Assembly: GCA_035625915.1 (NCBI GenBank)
Contig: DASPOR010000203.1
Location: 1 to 50,616 of the forward strand
Reading direction: 5' to 3'
Source: Alphaproteobacteria bacterium
Lineage (GTDB): Bacteria > Pseudomonadota > Alphaproteobacteria > JACZXZ01
Length of the DNA stretch: 50,616 nt
Part shown: positions 25,511-35,777 of the stretch, in pieces
Layout: each line of letters starts with the position of its first letter
How positions within the stretch are numbered: position 1 is the first letter of the stretch
Translations under genes and position numbers: made by a program
Notes under the pieces: model-generated
What the model saw: only the letters and a program-made list of their open reading frames with translations
What the model was told of the DNA's origin: nothing
Database searches by the model: none

Positions 25511-26539
25511 CTATGGAAAGAGAGAATAGACATTCGCGATTGGGTCGTATTTTGGCCGTACGGGCATGAGGCCGGCTAAGCCTGCCGCGATATCCGCCCT
25601 TACCTTCGGCGATTGGCGATAATACTGGTGCGAGCGGTCGGGTGCGTCGCTCAAGGGGCTAATAAAGTCATTGACGCCGGTACAATCGACAAATTCGTAG
25701 ACGTTCGGCGAGAAGAAGTGTTTGTCGGCCTTGTTTGGCGGGCCATCATAGCCAAGCCGGAAATTCTGATTTGCGATGTGGCTAACGTGCATCAATACAT
25801 CGTCGTTGTTATAGTAAACGGTGATCTCCCGTCCGAGTCGCCATAGATTTGAAAGACGGCCGCCATTTGGCGTACTGAAGCTGCTAGCTATTTCATCTGC
25901 GGCCGCCAGTACGATCTCGTCAAATAGCGGCGGTGGAGGCGTGGCCTTGTTTGAAAACCACTGCTCAACGGCACCACCGAGCATATAGTTTCCCATACTG
26001 TGGCAGAGAAGATTTAGTCGACGGTTTCCGATGCGCTGACCTAGCGCATGCAACTGATCCAGAAAAATTCCGAAGTGATACGCCGATTTTTGCGCCTCGT
26101 CTTGATCGTGTCGGTAATCTACAAAGTCGCCGACGATATTCCAAAATGCATAAGACCGCGCTGGCCAAGTGAAGCAGATCAAGTCAAAATTGCTGCTCGC
26201 ACTCGGCAGGCCGGCAGCCGCAAGCCAAGCCTGATTATAGGCAGCGCGCGTTATCGCATCACTAAAGCTGTTGGCGGCGCCATGAACAAAAACCAGAATG
26301 TCGTTTTTTGACGTTATGAGCGGGTCGATGTCTCCGGCTGCGAAGGCGCCTTGGGAAATCGGTGTCATCGCGGCGATATTGCCACTTGATGGCTTCGTGA
26401 TATCGATCCCTTGGACCGTCGCCGTCGCACAAAGAAGGTTATTCGGGTTGGGTGGCAGCGCGTCGTCGCCAAACGCAGGTAGCCCTGCACCTGTAGCGGG
26501 AAGCTGTTGCCGATTGGTCGCAAAAAGAATGCCCGCCAC
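25511..26539 (-). CDS. Alpha/beta hydrolase of the DUF900 type
   Basis: A 342-residue predicted serine hydrolase. A glycine- and proline-rich N-terminal 75 residues precede ILVFVHGAANSF (oxyanion region, 81-92), FTWPARS, the nucleophile elbow LLCHSMGNYM with S181, a likely acid D246 or D247 in YYNNDDVLMH, and a candidate His at 304 (RSHQYYR). The DUF900 group of esterase-like proteins shares the FTWPS and HSMGN motifs. The start is GTG 26539 with GGGAGGG upstream. It sits between a membrane protein and a DUF1906 protein, all leftward, suggesting a shared cell-envelope or lipid/glycan role. Confidence 0.85.
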   Translation of the reverse strand: MAGILFATNRQQLPATGAGLPAFGDDALPPNPNNLLCATATVQGIDITKPSSGNIAAMTPISQGAFAAGDIDPLITSKNDILVFVHGAANSFSDAITRAAYNQAWLAAAGLPSASSNFDLICFTWPARSYAFWNIVGDFVDYRHDQDEAQKSAYHFGIFLDQLHALGQRIGNRRLNLLCHSMGNYMLGGAVEQWFSNKATPPPPLFDEIVLAAADEIASSFSTPNGGRLSNLWRLGREITVYYNNDDVLMHVSHIANQNFRLGYDGPPNKADKHFFSPNVYEFVDCTGVNDFISPLSDAPDRSHQYYRQSPKVRADIAAGLAGLMPVRPKYDPIANVYSLFP

Positions 26540-26809
26540 GTTTCACCCTCCCGTGCTTGATTGTGCCTAACCGGAAAAAACCCACCAACGCCATACCGCT
26601 CACTCATCCTCCAAACAATTGCGACATTTCGTACCGCCGATTAGGCTCCGACCAATATTTCAGACGAGAAGTGGTAGTATCTTCGCCACCGTTGCCGCAG
26701 CCTCTGCCGCGATCTCGGCGCACTTGGCGACATCGTTAGACTTCTCGTCGAGTTCCTTAATTGATTCGCAATCCTGCAAAGAAACTGCTTGGCGTAGTTA
26801 AGGACCCGG
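26540..26809. other. Intergenic, no gene seen
   Basis: This spacer lies between the membrane protein gene and the DUF900-like gene. It is AT-richer near 26560-26660 and could hold a separate promoter for the hydrolase-DUF1906 pair, but I cannot point to one. Confidence 0.3.
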
Positions 26810-27529
26810 CTAAGCGTCGGTTTTGCTCTGCGGCATTGCTTTATAAGCAATGTAGGCGGTCTGACTGACCGCCATTATTCCGATGAACCCGGCGTCGAGC
26901 GGTGGAAAGATTAATACCGGTCCGGGTCCATTTCCCGGAATCGAAGTCGCCCGCAATAGGACGGCACCGACGCTCACTGCATAGACAATAACTAACACAA
27001 TCGTGAAGAAGAACTGCTGTACTTTGCTGAAATCGACTCGATCGGAGTTGCCCTTGTCGTCGCCGTAGAAAATGTCGCGCCACGGGTGTTCATTCTCCGG
27101 ATTTACATCTAAGGCATCGTCCTTAGTACCGAGGACCAGAGGCGCTGCAACGAAAGAGCCTGTCGATATGCCGAGAAGAATCCAGAGTTCTTTTGGAATA
27201 CTCAGATCGAGGGCGTGGGGCTGACCCCACATCGCGTTAAGCGTGCCGTAAGTGATCGCTGCCGAGATGACGAGGATCGACCACACGACCAACTGCAGGC
27301 GTGAGAGGCTGATTTTGTTGCGTTGATCGATCAGGACTCCGCGCCAGTCGTTGAGTGGGGGCAAGCGGCCGATGACGGCAAAACACTGTATCAATAGGAC
27401 GATCGTAAGCAGTAAAGGTACCAGTGCCCATCCGCTCGGCGAACTCTCGTCGCTCGTGAGATATCCCGCTGCGACATTGACAAGTGCGATTAGAAGCAAC
27501 AATAGGCCGAATTGCCATTTCGGGCTCAT
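26810..27529 (-). CDS. Hypothetical multi-pass membrane protein
   Basis: A 239-residue protein with about six hydrophobic helices: roughly 7-24, 33-53, 79-99, 110-132, 170-193 and 211-230. The conserved-looking cytoplasmic segment RGVLIDQRNKISLSRLQLVVW lies between the second and third helices, and a hydrophilic loop (about 135-168, KDDALDVNPENEHPW) lies between the fourth and fifth. I do not recognise a named family. ATG 27529 is the only reasonable start. It is followed on the same strand by the DUF900-like and DUF1906 genes, and may anchor or serve them. Confidence 0.7.
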   Translation of the reverse strand: MSPKWQFGLLLLLIALVNVAAGYLTSDESSPSGWALVPLLLTIVLLIQCFAVIGRLPPLNDWRGVLIDQRNKISLSRLQLVVWSILVISAAITYGTLNAMWGQPHALDLSIPKELWILLGISTGSFVAAPLVLGTKDDALDVNPENEHPWRDIFYGDDKGNSDRVDFSKVQQFFFTIVLVIVYAVSVGAVLLRATSIPGNGPGPVLIFPPLDAGFIGIMAVSQTAYIAYKAMPQSKTDA

Positions 27530-27866
27530 ACTTGCGACCCATGCTTCAGAGACACAGTATCAATTGAGTGCCTTCGCAAAACCAGGCAGTGGTCCGCCTC
27601 TGTTTCGAAGGAGGTGAGGGGCGGCCTCATAGGTCGCAAAAAATGCTGAATGGGTCCCATCGAGCGTCTCCCCGCAGTTAGTTGCTATATCGAAAAATAT
27701 CACAATCTGTCGCGCCTCGAGGTTTTCTTAAATCGCCTGCTCTACATCGGCCAGTGTTACCATCTCATCCTCTCCTGGCAAAGTTGTCCGTTCATTCAAT
27801 ACGGTTGCTGCCAGTCTGGCTTATACCGTCAGCACGAATCCATTGAATTGGCCCTATCGGCCGGTG
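27530..27866. other. 337-bp intergenic region
   Basis: No gene or RNA is recognised between the hypothetical membrane protein (leftward, starting at 27529) and the 3' end of the next leftward gene. The rightward frame that crosses it is a shadow of the hypothetical gene at 27867. Confidence 0.35.
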
Positions 27867-28427
27867 TCACGCGGCAACCGACTCGCCCGCTGGTACGCCA
27901 GGTGCGCAGCTTTTGCGAAAGTGCGCCTCCGATGATTTTGGCTCGCCAGAATAGACCTTGGCATAGTGGTGCACGACCTCTTTGGCAAGGCCCTTTGCTT
28001 TTTCCCATCGCCGCCCTGAACCCGCCTCGACTTTACGCCAGAGAATGGGGATCGTGCGGCGATGTTCCACCTCGCGGGCATTCAGACGCCGCTGTCGCAA
28101 GTCGTCGGAAAACTTCCCGCGCAAGAACCGATAGGCGACCAGCTCGCTTAAGAGGATTGCGCAGGTTTCCTCGGCTTGCGTGGATTCGAATTCGACAAGA
28201 TCGCGGATTGCCTTGCGGCCGCTCTCCAACCCGAGGAACTGCATGTAGATCACATTGCGCAAGACACAACGCCGCGCATTGTTATCGCCAGCCGTGCCCG
28301 CCGATGGCTGTGGCATATCCTTCAATTTGCGCAGCCCATCTCGGACGACCTTCATATAAGTGTAGAAAGCAGTCACATTTGTGACGACGTCTGCCTTCAG
28401 TTGCTGCGTGGTTGCACGAATCAGCAA
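27867..28427 (-). CDS. Hypothetical protein, possibly real
   Basis: A 186-residue frame with a start TTG and no clear binding site; an internal Met (MKVVRDGLRKLKDMP) is another possible start. The composition is protein-like: helical, mixed charge, with the leucine-rich segment CAILLSELVAYRFLRGKF. The end turns basic. I recognise no family. It is isolated between the membrane-protein set and a decayed ABC_sub_bind fragment, so it may be a mobile-region orphan. Confidence 0.4.
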   Translation of the reverse strand: MLIRATTQQLKADVVTNVTAFYTYMKVVRDGLRKLKDMPQPSAGTAGDNNARRCVLRNVIYMQFLGLESGRKAIRDLVEFESTQAEETCAILLSELVAYRFLRGKFSDDLRQRRLNAREVEHRRTIPILWRKVEAGSGRRWEKAKGLAKEVVHHYAKVYSGEPKSSEAHFRKSCAPGVPAGESVAA

Positions 28428-28519
28428 GTGCTGACATGCAGTGACCGTGCAAGCCTGAGAGTAAAAATTAGGGATACGGACTGGGCTTCCCCCTATTGCG
28501 GCGAGTGCAAGTCGACGGC

Positions 28520-28729
28520 GGCTTGATGTCCTACGGACCGGATCTCGATGAGAGTTTTGACCGCGTGGCAGCCCTTGTCGACCGCATTCTCAAAGGAGCC
28601 AAGCCCGCGGAGTTGCCATGCGAAGAACCAACGCTCTTCCGTTTTGCCCTCAACCTGAAGACAGCCAAGTCAATCGACATCGATGTCTCGCCGTCACTGG
28701 TCGCGCGTGCCGACGAGGTTATTGAATAA
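28520..28729 (+). pseudogene. C-terminal fragment of an ABC_sub_bind (COG2984-type) substrate-binding protein
   Basis: The 69 residues start GGLMSYGPDLDESF, continue VDRILKGAKPAELPCEEPT and end NLKTAKSIDIDVSPSLVARADEVIE. This is the well-known C-terminus of uncharacterised ABC transporter binding proteins frequent in Bradyrhizobium and relatives. Everything before the GGLMSYG motif is missing. The opposite strand encodes the PYSITSSARA-type phantom peptide often annotated in such genomes, which is only the antisense of this motif. It is a gene relic. Confidence 0.85.
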
Positions 28730-28804
28730 GGCATCTCACGTCGGCTTATGGCACAACGCGGAACTACCTACATGCTTGCCATTACTTCCGCGCACAAGGG
28801 TAGA

Positions 28805-29005
28805 GCGGACATTGAATCGCCAGTGCGAGCGGGGTCCAATTTCTGAGTGCGCGACCTGGCTGACTGCGAGCGGGCGCACTTCCTTTCGGCTTGCGCCAGA
28901 TCCGCGCGCTGGAATCCAATTATGCAGATTTAGGACCCCGCGAATTGGCGGCCCATCTGGCCAGCGTTGATGTCGCTGAGTAGCCTTTGGCCACGCGAGC
29001 CCAGC
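28805..29005. repeat. Dispersed 200-bp repeat, copy B
   Basis: This is the second copy of the element at 2046-2245, in direct orientation and about 81 percent identical with one extra base. It lies in non-coding sequence 75 bases after the ABC_sub_bind relic and about 160 bases before the tRNA-Ser gene's 3' end. Confidence 0.8.
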
Positions 29006-29167
29006 TACAGTTGCATTGGAAGAGGCATCGCAGTTACCTCGCCCTATTTCAAACAACTGCATGGCGCTGTTTGCAATCCGTTTGCACTTTGCTAGGGCAC
29101 ATCGGGCGTTCGATAAGCGTTCTTGCGTCCGAGGTGCTCGCTAAGTTGCTGAAATTGCGAATCGCCC

Positions 29168-29257
29168 TGGCGGAGGGGGTGGGATTCGAACCCACGGTAC
29201 CCTCGCGGGTACAACGGTTTTCGAGACCGCCCCGATCGACCACTCTGGCACCCCTCC
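29168..29257 (-). tRNA. tRNA-Ser (anticodon CGA)
   Basis: Read leftward, the gene begins GGAGGGGTGCCAGAGTGG and ends in CCCCCTCCG plus an encoded CCA. The acceptor stem is GGAGGGG/CCCCTCC, and the anticodon loop CTCGAAA holds CGA. A long variable arm (GTACCC-GCGA-GGGTAC) marks a class II tRNA. The T-loop reads GGTTCGAATCC. It decodes UCG. It stands at the border between the eroded accessory region on its 3' side and the housekeeping block on the right. Confidence 0.97.
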
Positions 29258-29467
29258 GCGGGAGGCGATATCGGTCCTGGATTTGGCCGGGGGCAAGGCG
29301 CTGCAACAGCGCCCGGCATTCGCGCGCCAAGGCACGCGAGGGGCGGGAGACTAGCCCAAGCGGCATGCCGTCAGCAACACCGATCGGCGTATCGCGCACC
29401 CTTACTCATTGCCCGACCTCGTGGTGCAAGCGTTGATTGGCTCATTGTCATTCCGCCCGGCCAAGCC

Positions 29468-29495
29468 TTGACACCCCGGCGAAGCCGAGTATAGT
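29468..29495 (+). promoter_or_regulatory. Sigma70-type promoter of rplU-rpmA
   Basis: A -35 box TTGACA (29468-29473) and a -10 box TATAGT (29490-29495) are separated by 16 bases. They are close to consensus and lie 70 bases upstream of the rplU start, in the only gap where the ribosomal protein operon can be initiated. Confidence 0.75.
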
Positions 29496-29564
29496 GCCGC
29501 GTTCCTGCGCACGGGGCGGCTTGCCTCCCGTGCCTGTTTTTGTCTCCTACTTCTGGTTTTGGCC

Positions 29565-30170
29565 ATGTACGCAGTCGTAAAGACCGGCGGTAAGCAGTAT
29601 CGGGTTACCGCAGGCGATGTCATTCGCGTCGAGAAATTGGCCGTTGAGGCTGGCTCGTTCATCGAGCTCAAGGACGTGCTGATGCTCGCGGCCGAGGGTG
29701 CTACGACACAGATCGGCACCCCGCGCATCGAGGGTGCGGTCGTCACGGCCTCGGTACTCGAGCAACTTCGCGACGACACGGTGATCGTCTTCAAGAAGAA
29801 GCGCCGCCACAATTATCGGCGCAAGAACGGCCATCGCCAGCATCTCACAGTCTTGCGCATCGCCGAGATCGTGGCCCCCGGGGCCGAACGCAAGGTGGCG
29901 GCATCCGACGTGAAGCCAGCTCGCCCCAAGAAAGTCGCCCCACCGGCACCTCCACCGGTCGTGGCACCCGATGCAGAGCCCGCACCGGAGCAGACGAGCG
30001 CTAAAAAGCAGCCTGTGAAGGCGAAGGCAAAATCCGAATCGCCCGCGAAGGCTGAGGCAGCGCCGAAGCCTCGCGCTAAGGCAGCGTCCAAGGCAGGGGC
30101 GGCCAAGGCGGATGCCGGCAAGCCGGCCGCGAAGAAGGCCGCCAAGGGCAAGAAGAAGTCCGAGGAGTAA
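29565..30170 (+). CDS. rplU: 50S ribosomal protein L21 with long C-terminal extension
   Basis: A 201-residue protein. Residues 1-105 are ordinary L21: [14 protein letters not shown], then GDVIRVEKL, and the basic [16 protein letters not shown] rRNA-contact region ending [10 protein letters not shown]. From about 110 a tail of roughly 90 residues rich in Ala, Lys and Pro follows (pieces: [37 protein letters not shown]). Typical L21 ends near residue 103, so the length is doubled. L21 is an early-assembling 23S rRNA-binding protein. ATG 29565 is chosen over TTG 29559 because MYAV is the family start. rpmA follows after six bases. Confidence 0.97.
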   Translation: MYAVVKTGGKQYRVTAGDVIRVEKLAVEAGSFIELKDVLMLAAEGATTQIGTPRIEGAVVTASVLEQLRDDTVIVFKKKRRHNYRRKNGHRQHLTVLRIAEIVAPGAERKVAASDVKPARPKKVAPPAPPPVVAPDAEPAPEQTSAKKQPVKAKAKSESPAKAEAAPKPRAKAASKAGAAKADAGKPAAKKAAKGKKKSEE

Positions 30171-30176
30171 CGCGTC

Positions 30177-30434
30177 ATGGCACACAAGAAAGCAGGCGGC
30201 AGCTCCCGCAACGGCCGCGATACCGCGGGCCGGCGGCTTGGCGTGAAGAAGTTCGGCGGCGAGATCGTGGTCCCCGGCAACATCCTCGTGCGCCAGCGCG
30301 GCACCAAGTTCCACCCTGGCAAGAACGTCGGCATGGGCCGCGACCACACACTTTTCTCGCTGACTGAAGGTCATGTCGAGTTCCGTGAGAGTGCTGGCGG
30401 TCGCACCTATATCTCCGTGAAGCCGGCAAGCTGA
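30177..30434 (+). CDS. rpmA: 50S ribosomal protein L27
   Basis: An 85-residue protein of standard length. [20 protein letters not shown] is the conserved flexible N-terminal tail that reaches the peptidyl transferase centre, followed by LGVKKFGGE and [19 protein letters not shown]. It starts directly with MAHKK, so no N-terminal cleavage peptide of the Firmicutes type is present. It is the second gene of the rplU operon and is followed by a strong terminator. Confidence 0.98.
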   Translation: MAHKKAGGSSRNGRDTAGRRLGVKKFGGEIVVPGNILVRQRGTKFHPGKNVGMGRDHTLFSLTEGHVEFRESAGGRTYISVKPAS

Positions 30435-30466
30435 ACGCTTCCCTCCAAGTTGGAGGCGGCGACCCA

Positions 30467-30496
30467 GGGGGGAATGGCTGGCCATCCCCCCTTTTT
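30467..30496 (+). terminator. Rho-independent terminator after rpmA
   Basis: GGGGGG at 30467-30472 pairs with CCCCCC at 30486-30491, with extra inner pairs (ATG/CAT) around a short loop, and is directly followed by TTTTT. It separates the rplU-rpmA transcript from obgE. Confidence 0.9.
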
Positions 30497-30516
30497 AATT
30501 TCACACGGCTTAGTAG

Positions 30517-32732
<2,216 letters not shown>

Positions 32733-32834
32733 ATACGCCGGCCGCGGGCTTGCACGGTCGCATGCTGGAACCTTGCGTGAATCTGCGTTAGTTTTGCGCA
32801 ATCAGGATCGCAGGGCCGAAAGGAGCCGCACGAG

Positions 32835-34133
32835 TTGAGCGCCGTCAAGTCGATCGAGCGAAGTGATCTTGAGTCGCAAGACGTCGCTGCGATAGTGCGG
32901 GCGGTCGGTGCGCGCGCGCGTCTGGCTGCGCGTGAACTTGCGCAGGCGCCGTCGTCCCACAAGGAGGCCGCCTTGCGTGCCATGGCCGCGGCGATCCGAT
33001 CGGGCAAAGCAAGGATCCTTCAGGCGAACGCCCGCGATCTTGACGAGGCCGGGAGCGCGGATAAGACACCCGCCTTTGTCGATCGGCTGAGGCTCGATCC
33101 TGCGCGCGTCGAAGGGATGTCCGCGGGCCTAGAAGCGGTCGCGATCCTGCCGGACCCGGTGGGCCAAGTGATCGCCGAATGGGACCGGCCGAACGGTCTT
33201 CATATCGAGCGCGTGCGGGTCCCCCTCGGCGTTATCGGCATCGTGTACGAGGCACGACCGAATGTTACGTCCGATGCTGGGGGGCTTTGCCTCAAGGCGG
33301 GCAACGCGGCGATCCTGCGCGGCGGCTCCGAGAGTTTTCATTCCTCGTGCGCGATCGTCGAATGCATGCATGAAGGACTCGCGGCAGCTGGGCTGCCGAC
33401 CGCGGCGATCCAGCTCGTGCCGACGCGCGATCGCACGGCGGTCGGCGAAATGCTCGCCATGACGGACTCAATCGACGTCATCGTGCCGCGCGGCGGCAAA
33501 TCCCTCATCGAGCGCGTGCAGCGGGAAAGCCGAATTCCCGTGCTCGCCCATCTCGAGGGCAATTGCCATGTCTATGTCCATAGCAAAGCAACCGTTGCAA
33601 TGGCGCGTGAGGTAATCGTGAATGCGAAGATGCGCCGCACCGGAGTGTGTGGCGCTGCGGAAAGCGTCCTTGTCGACCGTGCAGTCGCCAAGAGCCACTT
33701 GCCTCCGGTGATCGAGGCGCTTGCCGCGGCGGGATGCGAGATTCGTGGAGACGCCGAGGTAGGCACCCTCGATCCCCGCGTGACGGCGGCGAGCGAAGCG
33801 GACTGGTCGACCGAATATCTCGACGCGATCCTTTCGGTCAAGATCGTGGGATCGCTTGACGAAGCGATTGGGCACATCAATCGTTACGGCTCCCACCACA
33901 CGGATGCGATTCTGACCGAGGATCCAGTAGCGGCCGAGCGATTCCTGGCCGAAGTCGACAGCGCCATCGTGCTCCACAACGCTTCGACCCAATTCGCGGA
34001 CGGCGGGGAATTCGGCATGGGGGCGGAGATCGGTATCGCCACGGGCCGCCTCCATGCACGCGGCCCTGTCGGCGCCGAGCAGCTGACGACGTTCAAATAT
34101 CGCATCCGCGGCACAGGTCAGACGCGGCCTTGA
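32835..34133 (+). CDS. proA: Glutamate-5-semialdehyde dehydrogenase (gamma-glutamyl phosphate reductase)
   Basis: A 432-residue NADPH-dependent enzyme for the second proline step. Visible motifs are [31 protein letters not shown], and the catalytic Cys in [13 protein letters not shown]. The start is TTG 32835 with AGGAG about ten bases upstream; the first 25 residues are variable in the family. Its stop overlaps the TTG start of nadD. The product acts with ProB, whose labile glutamyl phosphate it consumes. Confidence 0.97.
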   Translation: MSAVKSIERSDLESQDVAAIVRAVGARARLAARELAQAPSSHKEAALRAMAAAIRSGKARILQANARDLDEAGSADKTPAFVDRLRLDPARVEGMSAGLEAVAILPDPVGQVIAEWDRPNGLHIERVRVPLGVIGIVYEARPNVTSDAGGLCLKAGNAAILRGGSESFHSSCAIVECMHEGLAAAGLPTAAIQLVPTRDRTAVGEMLAMTDSIDVIVPRGGKSLIERVQRESRIPVLAHLEGNCHVYVHSKATVAMAREVIVNAKMRRTGVCGAAESVLVDRAVAKSHLPPVIEALAAAGCEIRGDAEVGTLDPRVTAASEADWSTEYLDAILSVKIVGSLDEAIGHINRYGSHHTDAILTEDPVAAERFLAEVDSAIVLHNASTQFADGGEFGMGAEIGIATGRLHARGPVGAEQLTTFKYRIRGTGQTRP

Positions 34134-34834
34134 GTCGATACCCGGCCTCCGCTTCCACGCGCATTGCGGCATTCCGGGCCGTCCAAGGAGGGCGGCGGCG
34201 CGTTGGACTCCTAGGCGGCTCATTCAACCCCGCCCATAGCGGCCATCGCCATATCAGCCTTCTCGCCCTCAAATACCTGCGCTTGAACGAGATTTGGTGG
34301 CTGGTTTCGCCGCAAAACCCGCTCAAGCCGAGATCGGGCATGGCGCCCTTCGCGGAGCGCCTCGCGGCGGCCCGGCGAATTGTCGCGCGTGATCCCCGCA
34401 TCAAGGTGTCGGATCTCGAGGCCCGCCTCGGCACGCGCTATACCGCTGACACGGTCGCAGCCCTCAAGCGCCGTTACCCTCGTCATAACTTCGTTTGGCT
34501 CATGGGTGCGGACAACCTTTCGCAGATCGTCCACTGGCAGGCTTGGGCGAAAATATTCACGGAACTGTCCATTGCAGTTTTCGATCGTCCCACCTACTCT
34601 TTTAGAGCGTTGGCTGGAAAAGCCGCGCGCCGTTACTGGCGCTTTCGCGTGCGGCAGACCCTGGCCAAACGGATTGCCGAGCTTGGGCCGCCGGCGTGGG
34701 TGTTTCTTCACATCCCTCTGAACAAGGTCTCGGCGACCGCAATCCGGGCAAGGGGCACGGTTAATACGACGCGATTGAGGAAAGGAGACAGAAACCATAG
34801 CACGACGCAAAGTGAAGTCGCTCACCCCGACTGA
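34130..34834 (+). CDS. nadD: Nicotinate-nucleotide adenylyltransferase
   Basis: A 234-residue enzyme that makes deamido-NAD from NaMN and ATP. The nucleotidyltransferase motif [11 protein letters not shown] is present (about 29-39), with [18 protein letters not shown] and the C-terminal SATAIRARG that substitutes for the ISSTxIR motif. The start is TTG 34130, overlapping the proA stop; a later start would still retain all motifs, since about 22 residues precede the fold. The 3' end overlaps rsfS. Confidence 0.94.
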   Translation: MSRYPASASTRIAAFRAVQGGRRRVGLLGGSFNPAHSGHRHISLLALKYLRLNEIWWLVSPQNPLKPRSGMAPFAERLAAARRIVARDPRIKVSDLEARLGTRYTADTVAALKRRYPRHNFVWLMGADNLSQIVHWQAWAKIFTELSIAVFDRPTYSFRALAGKAARRYWRFRVRQTLAKRIAELGPPAWVFLHIPLNKVSATAIRARGTVNTTRLRKGDRNHSTTQSEVAHPD

Positions 34835-35183
34835 GGCGCTTTGCCGCCTGATCGAGCGCTCGCTCGACGACGACAAGGCCATCGATCCGGTGCTGATCAG
34901 CCTCGAAGAAAAATCGGCCTTTGCCGATTTTCTGGTCATCGCATCGGGATCGTCGCAGCGGCAGGTGGGTGCGATGGCCGAGCATCTCGTCGAGAAGCTC
35001 AAGGCCGCTGGGATCCGGACGATCCACGTCGAGGGGACCAAACACGCAGACTGGGTCCTGATCGACGCAGGCGATGTGGTCGTCCACCTCTTCCGCCCCG
35101 AAATCAGGGCATTTTACAATCTCGAGAAGCTCTGGGGCCGGGAAGCGCCGGCCGCCGGGCACGGCGCGGAGCTCATCGCTTGA
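34812..35183 (+). CDS. rsfS: Ribosomal silencing factor RsfS
   Basis: A 123-residue protein of the Iojap/RsfS family. It has SLEEKSAFADFLVIASGSSQRQV split over the core beta sheet, HVEGTKHADWVLIDAGDVVVH and FRPEIRAFYNLEKLWG. It binds uL14 and blocks 30S-50S joining when nutrients are low. The first legal start is GTG 34812, but the strong AAAGGAG at 34781-34787 is nine bases before an in-frame ATA at 34797, so translation may begin there and add five residues. It overlaps the nadD end. Confidence 0.95.
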   Translation: MKSLTPTEALCRLIERSLDDDKAIDPVLISLEEKSAFADFLVIASGSSQRQVGAMAEHLVEKLKAAGIRTIHVEGTKHADWVLIDAGDVVVHLFRPEIRAFYNLEKLWGREAPAAGHGAELIA

Positions 35184-35239
35184 GCTAGTTGCGCCAAACG
35201 CCATTGACCGGCAAGCCGTCCCCGCGCTACTCCCGCGGG

Positions 35240-35707
35240 GTGAGGGGATTGCGTGTCCATGTGATCGCAGTCGGCCGGGCCCGGGGCGGACCCGAGCGCG
35301 ATCTATATGCTCACTACATGCGCCGTCTCGCTTGGACCGTGAGCCTCAAGGAGATCGAAGTGCGCGGCAGGGTGGCCCCCGCCGATCTCAAGGCGAGGGA
35401 GGGCGAGCTTATCCTTGCCGCCCTTCCCGCCGATGCCAAGGTTGTCGCCCTTGATGCGCAGGGCTTGACGCTTTCGAGCGAAGCTTTCGCCAAAAAGCTC
35501 CAGAGCTGGGGCCTCGCGGGTACCGGGCAAGTCGCGTTCGTGATCGGTGGTGCCGAGGGGCTCGACGAAGCGGTCATCCAACGGGCCGACCTCCACTTCT
35601 CACTTGGCCGAGTCACCTGGCCCCATCTTCTCGTCCGAGCCCTTTTGGCCGAGCAGCTTTACCGGGCGCAACAAATCCTCGCCGGACATCCCTACCACAG
35701 AGGTTAA
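35240..35707 (+). CDS. rlmH: 23S rRNA (pseudouridine-1915-N3) methyltransferase
   Basis: A 155-residue SPOUT methyltransferase, the usual length, if GTG 35240 is the start (giving VRGLRVHVIAVGRARGGPE). TTG at 35249 or an upstream TTG at 35189 are also in frame. The knotted SAM-binding part shows FVIGGAEGLDE, and the C-terminus SLGRVTWPHLLVRALLAEQLYRA holds the conserved helix. It modifies helix 69 of 23S rRNA on the assembled 70S ribosome. It lies just behind rsfS, a widespread pairing. Confidence 0.94.
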   Translation: MRGLRVHVIAVGRARGGPERDLYAHYMRRLAWTVSLKEIEVRGRVAPADLKAREGELILAALPADAKVVALDAQGLTLSSEAFAKKLQSWGLAGTGQVAFVIGGAEGLDEAVIQRADLHFSLGRVTWPHLLVRALLAEQLYRAQQILAGHPYHRG

Positions 35708-35777
35708 CGGCTGGAACGCGTATCGCCTTGAGTGCAAAACACTTTTTTGAGAAGCTCGATTGCCCTATATAAGCAAC

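Noticed and set aside
28531..28734. Minus-strand SITSSARA peptide gene
   Set aside because: It is the antisense of an ABC_sub_bind gene relic.
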